This document shows positions 7,460 through 16,100 of a DNA stretch of 47,464 nucleotides, in pieces. The notes under the pieces were generated by a model. The model did not search any database. It worked only from the letters and a program-made list of their open reading frames with translations, and was not told the DNA's origin. Made by a program: the position numbers and the translations under genes. The first letter of the stretch is position 1, and each line of letters begins with the position of its first letter. Source of the stretch: Candidatus Woesearchaeota archaeon (GTDB lineage Archaea; Nanobdellota; Nanobdellia; Woesearchaeales; ARS49); the NCBI GenBank assembly GCA_016215315.1, contig JACRKG010000049.1, positions 1-47,464 on the forward strand, in the 5' to 3' direction.

Positions 7460-7825
7460 ATGTCAAAACCAAAAAATTTAGTTTTTAAAGTTAACAAAGA
7501 ATGGGCTGAATTAGCAAGAACAAGCTCTTGGGCTACAATACTTGAATTTGCTGAAGATAAAAAAGGTAATACTTACGCAAGAAAGCAAGGTAGTGAAGTT
7601 GTATACTTAGTTATTAATTCAGATCCAACAGGAAAGTTTAATTGCAAATGCGCAAAATGCGATTCAGAAGTGTTAGGCGCAAGAATAGCACACCCCATTT
7701 GGGATGGTCCATTTCCTTGTTCTGGTTCTGGAAAGTGCCATTATGAAACAGTTCCTTACTGTCCAAATTGTGAGAAACAACCTAACTTTCATGGATCACC
7801 AATAACAGTACCGTTTGAATGGTAA
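7460..7825 (+). CDS. Zinc-ribbon-like hypothetical protein (121 aa)
   Basis: A 121-residue protein with seven cysteines and a histidine in metal-site spacing: CKCAKC in the middle, then CSGSGKCH, then YCPNCEK near the end. The CPNC knuckle is typical of zinc ribbons. The N-terminal half is ordinary alpha/beta sequence. The ATG follows the stop of the antitoxin-like remnant with no gap. No family is recognised; a small nucleic-acid-binding or structural zinc protein is the most I can infer. Confidence 0.6.
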   Translation: MSKPKNLVFKVNKEWAELARTSSWATILEFAEDKKGNTYARKQGSEVVYLVINSDPTGKFNCKCAKCDSEVLGARIAHPIWDGPFPCSGSGKCHYETVPYCPNCEKQPNFHGSPITVPFEW

Positions 7826-7837
7826 AAAAATTTCTCA

Positions 7838-8013
7838 GTTTCAGTCCCTTCAGGACATAGACTTTCAGGACTGTCTGCAAAAATAATAATTTCGGTGTGG
7901 CAGACAGTCCTTCAGAAATAATATCTGGATTATTCCGAAGAGTTGCCGCACAATTTTAAAATTATAGATTTTGCGGCGACTCTGAGACAAAGTGTCCCGT
8001 AAGGGACTGAAGC
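7838..8013 (+). ncRNA. Structured multi-hairpin element, copy A
   Basis: An outer stem TTCAGTCCCTT/AAGGGACTGAA (7840-7850 with 8001-8011) and an inner pair GGACA/TGTCC (7853-7857 with 7993-7997) enclose two hairpins. Hairpin 1 pairs AGGACTGTCTGC with GCAGACAGTCCT (7867-7878 with 7900-7911). Hairpin 2 pairs AGAGTTGCCGCA with TGCGGCGACTCT (7939-7950 with 7972-7983). A second copy lies at 40322-40496 with compensatory changes. A U-G wobble in hairpin 2 favours the plus strand if transcribed. The PAP2 TATA-like box lies beyond its 3' end, so it is not that gene's leader. It may be a small RNA or a mobile repeat. Confidence 0.65.
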
Positions 8014-8058
8014 TCCGAAATATATTTTTATAGAAAACAAAAAAATTAATGTATTGAC

Positions 8059-8616
8059 TTGCTTTTAAGAGACAAAAACCAAATAATTAAATATCTAAGT
8101 CAATCACTGAAAGTTATCGTGCTTGACGCAACAATTTTTGGAGTGATTAATAATTTTGCAGGAAATTATTCTATTTTAGATAATTTTTTTATTTTCATAA
8201 CTCATTTTGGAATACTTTTAATTCTTGCATTGGTTTTGGCAACAAAAGATAAAAAAACAATGATTCAAGCAGTTCTTGCTGTTTTTTTAGCACTAGTACT
8301 TGATCAAATAATTAATTACTTGACTTTCAGACCAAGACCTTTTACAGTCTCAGCAGTTAATTTGTTAATTTCCAAAGTTGCAGACAGCAGCTTCCCAAGC
8401 ACTCATACATTATTGAGCTTCGCTCCAGCAACAATTGTATTATTCAAAAACTCAAAACTAGGAATGTATGCATTATTTATCGCATTATTAGTGGGCTTTT
8501 CAAGAATTTATGTAGGCGTTCATTATCCTAGTGATGTACTTGCAGGAATGATTATAGGACTAGTGTGTGCTTTCTTGGTTAAGAAAGGAGCTGAGCAGTT
8601 AGCGTTATTCAATTGA
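8059..8616 (+). CDS. PAP2-superfamily membrane phosphatase
   Basis: A polytopic membrane protein of 185 residues with about five hydrophobic helices. The acid-phosphatase motifs are visible: FRPRPF (end of motif 1), SFPSTHT (motif 2, PSTH instead of the commoner PSGH) and SRIYVGVHYPSDVLAG (motif 3, catalytic His and Asp). The lysine expected seven residues before the RP of motif 1 is not evident. Likely dephosphorylates an isoprenoid diphosphate or phospholipid at the membrane. The start is a TTG at 8059, about 27 nt after a TTTTTATAG box; no ATG is available near the N-terminus. Confidence 0.85.
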   Translation: MLLRDKNQIIKYLSQSLKVIVLDATIFGVINNFAGNYSILDNFFIFITHFGILLILALVLATKDKKTMIQAVLAVFLALVLDQIINYLTFRPRPFTVSAVNLLISKVADSSFPSTHTLLSFAPATIVLFKNSKLGMYALFIALLVGFSRIYVGVHYPSDVLAGMIIGLVCAFLVKKGAEQLALFN

Positions 8617-8764
8617 GCGTTTAAGATATTTTTCTACATCTTCACTAATCACACTTAAATACTAAAATAAGCTCGTTCATAGAGGTTTCGTTTATAACGT
8701 AAACCTTTATAAAAGTCCATCAGAAATAGCATGAAAGGTTTGAATTATTTAATTTTGGAAAATA

Positions 8765-10642
8765 TCAATCTGAATAAAATCTTTTCTTGTCCTCATAAAT
8801 CTTGTTGTTTTCAATAATTTCTGAATTTTTAATATATTTATTTATCGAATACTTTTTCTCATCAGAGAATTTCTCAGAAATTGTGTATGAAGGAGGAATA
8901 ATTAGATTTGAAGAATCGGGCCTTGATTCAGATTCTCTCAATAAATTATCCAAACTACTATCTATTCTTCCTCGAGATTCATCGCTGTTTATTATCAAAG
9001 GAGTGCTTTTTTTAGGTGGTTTTGGATCGGTTCCATCTTTATTTGGAAATCTGCGAGCTTTTTGATCTGGGTCTTCAATTCCACTTTTAGGACCGAAATA
9101 AGGTATTGAATCGGCTGTTCTTTTTCTTTCTTCTTCACTTCTTTTTTCTGCCTCCGCTCGTTTTCTTCTAGCTTCTTCCTTTCTTTCTTTTTCAGCCTTT
9201 TCCGCTTCTTCTCTTTCTTTTTCAGCTTTTGCAATTTCTTCCTTCTTTTCAGTTTCATAAGTATCAAGTAATTTTTGTGCGCCTTTGCTCATTTCTTGTT
9301 TTCTCATTTCTGTTATTGCATCCAACACATCTAAAACGCCCGATTTATCACTCAAGTATTCTAATGCAAATTTGTAGTCATCAATTTTTGAATGATGTCT
9401 TAATCCGTCAATAACTACTTCAGTCAAATAATCATGATTTGAATTCTCAAACAAGTCAACAAAATCGCTTAATGAATGAGTATTTCTAACACCCAGTCTC
9501 AAATATACTAGTGCGCAATCTCTATCTTGTTTTCTCATTTTTTCAGCAATTAATTTAAAATCTTGATAGTCAGTACTGCTTTCTAATGCTTTTCTTAAGA
9601 ATAAATCTGCAGTAGCGGGATTTTTTTTCTTTAAAAATTCTTCACCTGTGCTTAGTAATTCTTCACGGCTTCCTAATGAGTGTGCATGAACTACAAAATC
9701 CATGTGATAAATATCATATTTTAAAGAAGCGTTAATAACTTCCACTAAATTTGAGTATGTTTCTTCTCTTTTAATTGATTCTTCTAAAAATTCTTTAATA
9801 ACTTTTGTATCACCTGTTTCAGCAACAAGCGATGTGACTTCCAATACTTCTTCAAATGTTTTTTTTTCAGAAGCTAATTTTCTTGCTAAGTTAATTCCTG
9901 TTTTTGGTGTTTTCTTTAAAGCTAAACTAACTAATTCTTCTTTATCTTCTGTTGCGGAATAAATATCTTCACTTACTTTATCAAAAAGAGTAATTCCTTG
10001 TTCGCTTCTTAAAATCTTTTCAAGATTTGCTTGTACAAGTTCAACTGCTTTAACTCTATCTGTTTCTAAAGTTTTTGAAACATAACATATTCCTCTTTCG
10101 CATACTTCTTTTTTGTTTGATTTTAAGAGTCTTTTTCCAATTGAATAAACAAATTCTGGATTTTCACTTTTTACCATTCCTGAAACTTCCCAAACTTGTT
10201 CAGAAGTCATTGCGTCTATACTTTCAGCGACAACATTATTTTTGCCTGTTGTTAGAGCATAATTAAGTGCTACATATGGATAATTTTTACATTTTTTGAA
10301 ATTAGGATTATTGACTAATTCTTCTAAATCTTCCGGTTTGCTTCCTGTTTGAAGTGTTTCGTAAAGTTTTAATTCGAATTCTATATCTTTAGAAATTTTT
10401 TCCGCAATTCCAGGATGATTTTCTTTAGCTTGCGCAATAAATTCTGAATAATCTTGCAAGTATGATTTTATTTTTTTATCTACTTCTTCTGGAACGTTAC
10501 CTGTTAAAGTGATCATTGCTCTTATTCTTTGTTCTTCATCAGGATATGCAATTAGTTGTTCTACTGCTTGAAGTGCAATGCTAGGCTGTGCTTGTCTTAT
10601 TACTTTTTCAATTGCTTGAAGCATTCTTTCTTTATGATTCAT
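8765..10642 (-). CDS. Helical-repeat protein with C-terminal coiled coil (partner of the AAA+ protein)
   Basis: Residues 1-460 are almost wholly helical, with repeated helix pairs resembling HEAT/TPR-type solenoids. A very charged coiled coil follows (KKEEIAKAEKEREEAEKAEK, about residues 465-510), then a polar low-complexity tail. No catalytic motif, signal or membrane segment is seen. The ATG overlaps the stop of the double-AAA+ gene by four bases, so production is coupled to it. The likely role is a scaffold or adaptor that delivers substrates to the unfoldase. This is the last gene of the nine-gene operon. Confidence 0.7.
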   Translation of the reverse strand: MNHKERMLQAIEKVIRQAQPSIALQAVEQLIAYPDEEQRIRAMITLTGNVPEEVDKKIKSYLQDYSEFIAQAKENHPGIAEKISKDIEFELKLYETLQTGSKPEDLEELVNNPNFKKCKNYPYVALNYALTTGKNNVVAESIDAMTSEQVWEVSGMVKSENPEFVYSIGKRLLKSNKKEVCERGICYVSKTLETDRVKAVELVQANLEKILRSEQGITLFDKVSEDIYSATEDKEELVSLALKKTPKTGINLARKLASEKKTFEEVLEVTSLVAETGDTKVIKEFLEESIKREETYSNLVEVINASLKYDIYHMDFVVHAHSLGSREELLSTGEEFLKKKNPATADLFLRKALESSTDYQDFKLIAEKMRKQDRDCALVYLRLGVRNTHSLSDFVDLFENSNHDYLTEVVIDGLRHHSKIDDYKFALEYLSDKSGVLDVLDAITEMRKQEMSKGAQKLLDTYETEKKEEIAKAEKEREEAEKAEKERKEEARRKRAEAEKRSEEERKRTADSIPYFGPKSGIEDPDQKARRFPNKDGTDPKPPKKSTPLIINSDESRGRIDSSLDNLLRESESRPDSSNLIIPPSYTISEKFSDEKKYSINKYIKNSEIIENNKIYEDKKRFYSD

Positions 10643-13482
10643 TTTGCTCCCCCGAGTATTTTTTCTGCATTATCTAATTTTACTTTTATTGTTTCTCCTT
10701 CAAGGTATTTTTTCATGTTAATCATGTATTCGCCGAATAATTTTCCGCAAACTGGTTTTAGTGATCTGAATCCTAAATTTGATTGCATTCCGTATTCTGC
10801 AATTAAATTTATTACTCCGTCTTCTAATTCTAATTTGTATCCTCTGGTTGTGAAATAATTTGCGTATTGAGTTACAAAAGAGTCAGGACCTTCTAGTACT
10901 TTTATCATTGTTTCTAATGTTGGTGGTGCTACGTTGACTAATATTGGTATTCTTCCCAGTATTTCTTCTCTAACTCCTGCGCCGATTAAATCTTCTCTTG
11001 ATAAAGGACTTTCATCTCCTCTTGATTTTTTTATTTTGTAAATATCTTGGAATGCTCCTGAAGTTATGAATAAATAATTTTCAGTTTTTCTTCCTCTTAC
11101 TTCTCCGTTTTCTAAGAATCCTATTAATTCATTGTTTAATGGGTTTCCTTCATTCATTAGTACTTTGTCCAATTCATCAATGTATACAATTCCATCTTTT
11201 TGGTCTTGACTGAATTGTTCAAATACTTCAGCTAAAGGTGTTCCACTGAAACTTTCTGGAACTTTTCCTGTTGCGTTTGTTGAAGCAATTGGTAATCCTG
11301 CTTTTTTTGCTAATAAATTTACCATGTATGTTTTACCAGAACCTGTTGGCCCTACTAATAATACGTTGCTCATTGGAAGAACTAAGTCTTTTGAGTTTCT
11401 TTTTACGTGATATAAGTGGAATGCTTTTGCTAATTCTTCTTTTGCTTCTCTTTGATCTGGAACGAATAAATCCAAATAACCCATAATTGAACCAATATCA
11501 AACCAATCAATTTCATACTTATCTCTTTTTTCGAATTCTACTTGTTTCTTTAGTTTCTTTTCTAAATCGGATTTAGTGAAATTTATTGTTCTTCCTGCAA
11601 AGTCTGCTCTGTTGAATGAAATATCTTTTGTTAATTCTTCTAATACTTTTTGTATTCCTCTAACGCCTATTCCTTCGTGAGCATATTGTGCTAAAAGTAG
11701 TAATGCTGGATCGTCAAAGTGAACAGTTATTCCCATTTTTTCAAAACTTTTTATTAACTGATCTCTAGGCGAGTCTTCGTTGTATTTTAGAATTCTGTAT
11801 AATCCTTCAACATCGTGAGGTTTTAGTACTGTTCTGGAAGTTAGTCTTCCTACTAGTTCTGGTTTTAATCCGTATTCTATTAAGTCTCTATCTTGAACCT
11901 GTGCTAATAATTCAGTCTCATCTAATTTACAAGTATTTCCTCCAAGTCTTTTCTGGATTATTTTGTATAAGGATGGTGAACGTTTTCCTCCGTGGAATGC
12001 TCCTGCTGCAATAATTAATATTTTACTTAAGTCAACTATGTTTGTTGGTTCGGGTTTTTTCTTTTTATCTTTCTTTGGCGTGTTATCTTCAGGTGTTTCT
12101 TCTGGTTCTTCTTCAGGTGTTTCTTCAGGTTCTTTCATTTTATTTAATATGTCTTCCAATTCTTCTCTTGAAGGATTAATAAAGTAGCCATTGATTCCGT
12201 CAATATCTAGTACTAGAGTAGTTCCTAAATCATTTTGAGATTCTCTAGGTCTTCTGCGATTATAACCTACAGAGCCTTCGTTTTGATCTATTAATCGTTT
12301 AACTTCTTGAGGAGTTCTTTCAAATGCTCCATTTACGTCAACAAATCTTGCTCTGATTCCTTTTTGAGCAAAGTATTGGGTTATTGATTGTATATATGAT
12401 TGAACTGCAGGAAATCCTTGATTTCCGTAACCACCATTATATTGTTGTAATTGTCCTAAACCGTAAATTTTTGCTTCTTTTGGTTCATTTGATTTTTTTG
12501 CTTTTTTAGGAGTTGTTTTTTTTGCTTTTTTTCCAAGTGCAGACTCAATTTTTGCTTGATCAAAACCTACAATAAGTTTTCCGTCAATTTCGCTCACGGG
12601 AAATCTATTTTGGCCTGTTCTTTCCATAATTTCATTACCTGCTTTAGAGTCTTCTGAAACATCGATGTCTTCAAAGTTTATTCCTTTGTCACCTAAGTAG
12701 TTCTTTAATCTGACACAGGCAGGGCATGTTGGTAAAGAATAAACAGTAACTTTTCCTGACTTTTCACTTGTTGCTTCGTCTGATTCTTCTTCTGCTCCTG
12801 GGGGTAATCTCGGTTCTACATTTAGTTTTATTTTTTCTCCAGTGAAGTATGCCAATAATTCGTTTTGTAATTGTGGTCCGAAGCCTTCGAATTCATCATT
12901 GCTTGCTATTTTATCAAATTCGTCCAAGAATAATATTCCTTGTTCTACTCCAATTAAGTCTTCTAGTCCTTCTGAAAGATTTTGTCCTTTGAATCCTTCA
13001 GTTGTTACGTTTGCTAAACTTTTTTTGACTAAAGGAATCCCTAATTTCTTTGCTATTAATGAAACGGAGTATGTTTTTCCTGATCCTGATGGGCCTAATA
13101 ATAAAAGTCCCGATCTTATTCCGTGCTGTAAATAATTTACTAGAGCTACTGCTAGTGCTTTTTTAGGTTCATCTTGTCCTTCAACAAATCGATCTAAATA
13201 TTTTTTAACATCTCTAGGATCTTCAAAACTTGCAAGGTCATCTTCTTTTTCTCCTCCTAGTAATGCAGATAATTTATCTTTTATGCCTGAAAGACTTTCT
13301 TTATCTCTTTCCAAGAATTGTTGTGTGGCTCTGTTAGGAAGATCTCCTTTATCTGCATATTTTTCAAATAATTTTGCTTCATCTAGTTTAGATAAATCTT
13401 CATCTGAACCTGTTTCAGCGAGATCATTAATTAGTCTTGCGGCCAATATTTCTGTACTTGGATTTGGTTTTATTGGTTTCAT
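10639..13482 (-). CDS. Double ClpX-like AAA+ ATPase with inserted glutaredoxin-fold domains
   Basis: Two complete ClpX-type modules lie in tandem. AAA-1 has Walker A GPSGSGKT (130-137), Walker B ILFLDEFD (183-190), a GFKG loop in the pore-1 position (about 164-167), sensor 1 (KILIIAAGAF, about 487-496), DLIEYGLKPELVGR (533-546) and sensor 2 (GVRGIQ). AAA-2 has GPTGSGKT (711-718), IVYIDELDK (765-773), a sensor-1 strand (YLFITSGAF) and GFRSLK. Between Walker B and sensor 1 of AAA-1, where ClpX carries its RKH loop, sits a glutaredoxin with CPAC (Cys253, Cys256; about 244-317). A second, cysteine-less glutaredoxin-like fold (about 337-450) follows. No ClpP-docking IGF loop is seen. Both neighbours overlap it by four bases. 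Confidence 0.85.
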   Translation of the reverse strand: MKPIKPNPSTEILAARLINDLAETGSDEDLSKLDEAKLFEKYADKGDLPNRATQQFLERDKESLSGIKDKLSALLGGEKEDDLASFEDPRDVKKYLDRFVEGQDEPKKALAVALVNYLQHGIRSGLLLLGPSGSGKTYSVSLIAKKLGIPLVKKSLANVTTEGFKGQNLSEGLEDLIGVEQGILFLDEFDKIASNDEFEGFGPQLQNELLAYFTGEKIKLNVEPRLPPGAEEESDEATSEKSGKVTVYSLPTCPACVRLKNYLGDKGINFEDIDVSEDSKAGNEIMERTGQNRFPVSEIDGKLIVGFDQAKIESALGKKAKKTTPKKAKKSNEPKEAKIYGLGQLQQYNGGYGNQGFPAVQSYIQSITQYFAQKGIRARFVDVNGAFERTPQEVKRLIDQNEGSVGYNRRRPRESQNDLGTTLVLDIDGINGYFINPSREELEDILNKMKEPEETPEEEPEETPEDNTPKKDKKKKPEPTNIVDLSKILIIAAGAFHGGKRSPSLYKIIQKRLGGNTCKLDETELLAQVQDRDLIEYGLKPELVGRLTSRTVLKPHDVEGLYRILKYNEDSPRDQLIKSFEKMGITVHFDDPALLLLAQYAHEGIGVRGIQKVLEELTKDISFNRADFAGRTINFTKSDLEKKLKKQVEFEKRDKYEIDWFDIGSIMGYLDLFVPDQREAKEELAKAFHLYHVKRNSKDLVLPMSNVLLVGPTGSGKTYMVNLLAKKAGLPIASTNATGKVPESFSGTPLAEVFEQFSQDQKDGIVYIDELDKVLMNEGNPLNNELIGFLENGEVRGRKTENYLFITSGAFQDIYKIKKSRGDESPLSREDLIGAGVREEILGRIPILVNVAPPTLETMIKVLEGPDSFVTQYANYFTTRGYKLELEDGVINLIAEYGMQSNLGFRSLKPVCGKLFGEYMINMKKYLEGETIKVKLDNAEKILGGAK

Positions 13483-13883
13483 TTTTTATTATTTTGTTTT
13501 TTCGTATTGGTATGAACATGAACGTGTGGTTGGTGGCCTGATAATTTTTTAGCCAACCCCTCTAAATGATATCTGTTGATTAGTTGAGGCTGACTGCACA
13601 TTGCGTTTACAATGCTTTCAGTGTCATGTTTGTGTTCTCCTTGATGACCATATTTTTCTTGCAATTTTTCAACGAGCTGTATTAAATTAACAATTCCTGT
13701 AAGTTCTCCATTCTGTGAATTTTGATCTGAAAGCTTTATTGCTTCTTCAAGTATTCTTTTTTCTTCACTCTCTAAAGCAGTTCCGAAAATTTCTCCCAAG
13801 CTCAGGTTAAAACCCATTTCTTGAACGTAGCCTAAGCTATTAAAGTATCCTGCAAGATTGAAATATTGTAAGTGGCATGCCAT
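13479..13883 (-). CDS. Small operon protein, paralogue of the CGRGGC-tailed protein (134 aa)
   Basis: It aligns with the product at 16101-16517 along most of its length: LQYFNLAGYFNSLGYV against VEYFDMNAYFNTQQYL, EEKRILEEAIKLSDQNSQNG against EEAEILRQATEVANQGSNEG, and RYHLEGLAKK against KYGLEGYVRK. It ends in a His-rich tail (HQPHVHVHTNTKK) rather than a Cys motif. ATG 13883 (MACH) matches the paralogue's start and has GGAGG upstream; a 17-residue longer form would run into the preceding gene. Its stop overlaps the AAA+ ATG by four bases. Possible substrate, precursor or metal-binding subunit. Confidence 0.65.
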   Translation of the reverse strand: MACHLQYFNLAGYFNSLGYVQEMGFNLSLGEIFGTALESEEKRILEEAIKLSDQNSQNGELTGIVNLIQLVEKLQEKYGHQGEHKHDTESIVNAMCSQPQLINRYHLEGLAKKLSGHQPHVHVHTNTKKQNNKK

Positions 13884-13890
13884 TTTTATT

Positions 13891-14370
13891 TTAATTCCTC
13901 CTATATTCTGGTACTCTTCTTTTGAAAGTTTCAATCAAACGTTCTCTGGTTATTCCTGCTCTTGACTGCTGCTCTGCAATTTCGGGATGTTCATCCCTAA
14001 TTCTAAGCGCAAGATCTAAATCTAATATCCAATCGGAAGCAGGAGGATCTCTGGGAGCGAGAAAGAAAATATCTTTTCCAACTAAATTAGCTAAATATTC
14101 TTTTCTAGCTCTTGAAAGTACATATCCATTCTCAAAAACTTCATCATCTCCAACATCTCTAAAAAGGAGAGGATATTTTGAAAGATTTGATTGAGCAGGA
14201 TTTTCAGGTGATGAATCCGCTCTGACTTCTGACGCAATTAATCCGCCGATTATTTGATTAGGTATAATTACTCCAGATTGTGATGCAGGAATAAAACCCC
14301 GCGATGTTTTTTCTTCCAGAGTTCCTTCTCTTAAAAATTCATCAACTCGATCTTTAGGTATGAATGTCAT
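13891..14370 (-). CDS. MTFIPK-tagged operon protein 3 (159 aa)
   Basis: The N-terminus MTFIPKDRVDEFLREG is nearly identical to those of two other proteins in the operon, while the remaining ~140 residues are unrelated to either. They include acidic and helical stretches (ASDWILDLDLALRIRDEH). No catalytic motif is recognised. The ATG overlaps the previous stop in a copied junction (GGTGCAAGAATGACATT). The shared tag suggests recognition by a common partner, such as the radical SAM enzyme or the AAA+ protein. Confidence 0.65.
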   Translation of the reverse strand: MTFIPKDRVDEFLREGTLEEKTSRGFIPASQSGVIIPNQIIGGLIASEVRADSSPENPAQSNLSKYPLLFRDVGDDEVFENGYVLSRARKEYLANLVGKDIFFLAPRDPPASDWILDLDLALRIRDEHPEIAEQQSRAGITRERLIETFKRRVPEYRRN

Positions 14371-14915
14371 TCTTGCACCTTCGTCAGGAAAGCAGATTGA
14401 TCTATGATAGGTCTCCCTCTAAAAGTGTAGGGTATTCCTAAATCTTTCAAAACTAGCTCTTCATGATATCTTCTATATTCTTCTTCAGTAAATACTCTTT
14501 CAGGTCTTAAACAAATTTCTAAAAACTTTTCTGCATCTTCTCTCACGCGATCATTTTTTGCTTTTGCTAATACTTCTTTAGCTTTTTTTCTTCCTAAATC
14601 TTTTATGAAGTAATAAATAGGAGATTGATATACTGTAATTAAAGGTCGTCTTTCTTCTCTGTACCTAAGAGGTGTTTCATCATCTTTTCTTTTTGCATCC
14701 AAATATCTTAAGTAATCAAAAAACAATAAATTTTTGAATTTTTCTGGATTGAAGTTTAAATCTTTGTAAATTCCTTCTTCAGGAATTCCTTTCTTAGAAG
14801 GCAATACTGTTTCAAGACCATTAGAATATCGCTTACTACCAGAAGAACTCTCAATACTAGATTCTGTTAATTGTTCTAAGAAATTATCAACTTTACCTTT
14901 TGGTATAAATGTCAT
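14367..14915 (-). CDS. MTFIPK-tagged operon protein 2 (182 aa)
   Basis: It begins MTFIPKGKVDNFLEQ, then a Ser/Gly-rich linker (SSIESSSGSKRY) and a helical, Lys/Arg-rich body with many aromatics (LLFFDYLRYLDAKRKDDE, FRGRPIIDQS). I choose ATG 14915, which overlaps the radical SAM stop by four bases and matches the starts of its two tagged neighbours; a longer form extending to 14999 would overlap the radical SAM gene by 88 bases. Its own end (KVQE then stop) repeats the end of the radical SAM gene (EVQE then stop). Function unknown. Confidence 0.65.
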   Translation of the reverse strand: MTFIPKGKVDNFLEQLTESSIESSSGSKRYSNGLETVLPSKKGIPEEGIYKDLNFNPEKFKNLLFFDYLRYLDAKRKDDETPLRYREERRPLITVYQSPIYYFIKDLGRKKAKEVLAKAKNDRVREDAEKFLEICLRPERVFTEEEYRRYHEELVLKDLGIPYTFRGRPIIDQSAFLTKVQE

Positions 14916-16093
14916 TCTTGCACCTCGGCAAAAGCGTTTGTTAAGTTTTGATAAAATCTTGTTGCATGCTCTTGCCAGGATTGTTCTGTTGAATTCCAAG
15001 CTTGTTCTAAACTTGTAGTTCTAATATTATGGACTCCATTACCATTAATTCCGTTCTTTACTCCTTCATAATCTCCAATTATTGAACCATCACAGTCTAT
15101 TCTTAATCTGCTGTAAAATGTCATTGGAAGTAATTCAATTTGTGTTACAACTTTTCTTTCTTTATCAGAAAATATTCCTAATCTAGGTATTTTACTACTT
15201 GGAACGCAAGCAGTTTCCTCACTTATTTCTCCATTTCTGTAAAGTTCTGCAATTATTCTTGCATGTTCCATTCCAGGAAGATGTAATGAAACACTTAAGT
15301 TATTTAAATCTAATTCCGCCAATTTTTGTAATACAGAATAGAACGTTTCCATGCTTACTGGTTGTGTTTTAGTAAAATCTGTAGAAGCGCAAAAAGCAAT
15401 TCCAAATTCTTTCACTCCTAAAGTTGAAAGATCTTGAATCATTTCACTCAATGAATTTACGTTTTGATGCATTGCTGTGTAAGTTACTGCAATATTTTTA
15501 ACTCCTGTTTCTTGAGCTAGCATTAAACCTGCTTTTGCTCTTTCATAACTTCCTTTTCCTCTTATTTTATCGTGTGTTTCTTTTGAACCATCAAAGCTTA
15601 TTACTAATGGTGAAAATTTGTAAGTTCTTAATTGAGCAATATTTTCGTTAATTAATGTGCCGTTAGTTAATAATTCACATCTTGAATCTGGTTGTTTGTT
15701 TATTTCTTTAATTATTCCAAAAGTTAGTTCGTGACTTAGTAGTGGTTCTTTTCCTGCAATAGAAAATTGTCTTATTCCTAAGCTGAGTGCTTCTCGGATA
15801 ACTTCATTCCAATCATCTAATGTTAAAACGTTTCTATTTCTTAAACTTCTATCATGTGTGCTTGCATAATAACAGTGCGCGCAAGTAAGATTGCATTTAT
15901 CATTTACTCCTATTGTTAGTTTTTTGTGCTGGCTTCTGGAGTAATATTGATCTAAAATTTCTTTTGCCTCTGTAACTAACTCATTTACTTGTGCTCCTTC
16001 TGCAATTCTTTCAAGTAATGAAAGTTGTTCTAGAGCAAAGCCTATATTGCCTGAAAAAGTTTCAATCATCTGCATTGTTTCAGTGGCAGTCAT
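14912..16093 (-). CDS. Radical SAM enzyme (393 aa)
   Basis: The CX3CX2C cluster motif CNLTCAHC (Cys67, Cys71, Cys74) is followed by conserved radical SAM features: the AGKEPLL stretch, LLTNGTLI and ISFDGSKETHDKIRGKGSYE, all typical of peptide-modifying SPASM-family members. The C-terminal part has ACVPSSK and LRIDCDGSIIGDYEG, which look like a reduced SPASM/twitch region with too few cysteines for two clusters. About 50 helical residues precede the core. It probably modifies a peptide or protein encoded in this operon (inference from context). It sits 7 bases after the CGRGGC protein gene and overlaps the next gene by four. Confidence 0.85.
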   Translation of the reverse strand: MTATETMQMIETFSGNIGFALEQLSLLERIAEGAQVNELVTEAKEILDQYYSRSQHKKLTIGVNDKCNLTCAHCYYASTHDRSLRNRNVLTLDDWNEVIREALSLGIRQFSIAGKEPLLSHELTFGIIKEINKQPDSRCELLTNGTLINENIAQLRTYKFSPLVISFDGSKETHDKIRGKGSYERAKAGLMLAQETGVKNIAVTYTAMHQNVNSLSEMIQDLSTLGVKEFGIAFCASTDFTKTQPVSMETFYSVLQKLAELDLNNLSVSLHLPGMEHARIIAELYRNGEISEETACVPSSKIPRLGIFSDKERKVVTQIELLPMTFYSRLRIDCDGSIIGDYEGVKNGINGNGVHNIRTTSLEQAWNSTEQSWQEHATRFYQNLTNAFAEVQE

Positions 16094-16100
16094 TTTTTGT

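Noticed and set aside
7838-8013. Element copy A as a riboswitch for the PAP2 gene
   Set aside because: A TATA-like box lies between the element and the TTG start, and copy B is oriented away from its nearest gene start.
8730-8810. Short ORF of about 26 codons after the PAP2 gene
   Set aside because: No promoter or ribosome binding site in place, and it runs into the end of the convergent helical-repeat gene.
8995-9267. Lys-rich minus-strand ORF of 90 codons
   Set aside because: A frame-shifted shadow of the coiled-coil coding segment of the helical-repeat gene.
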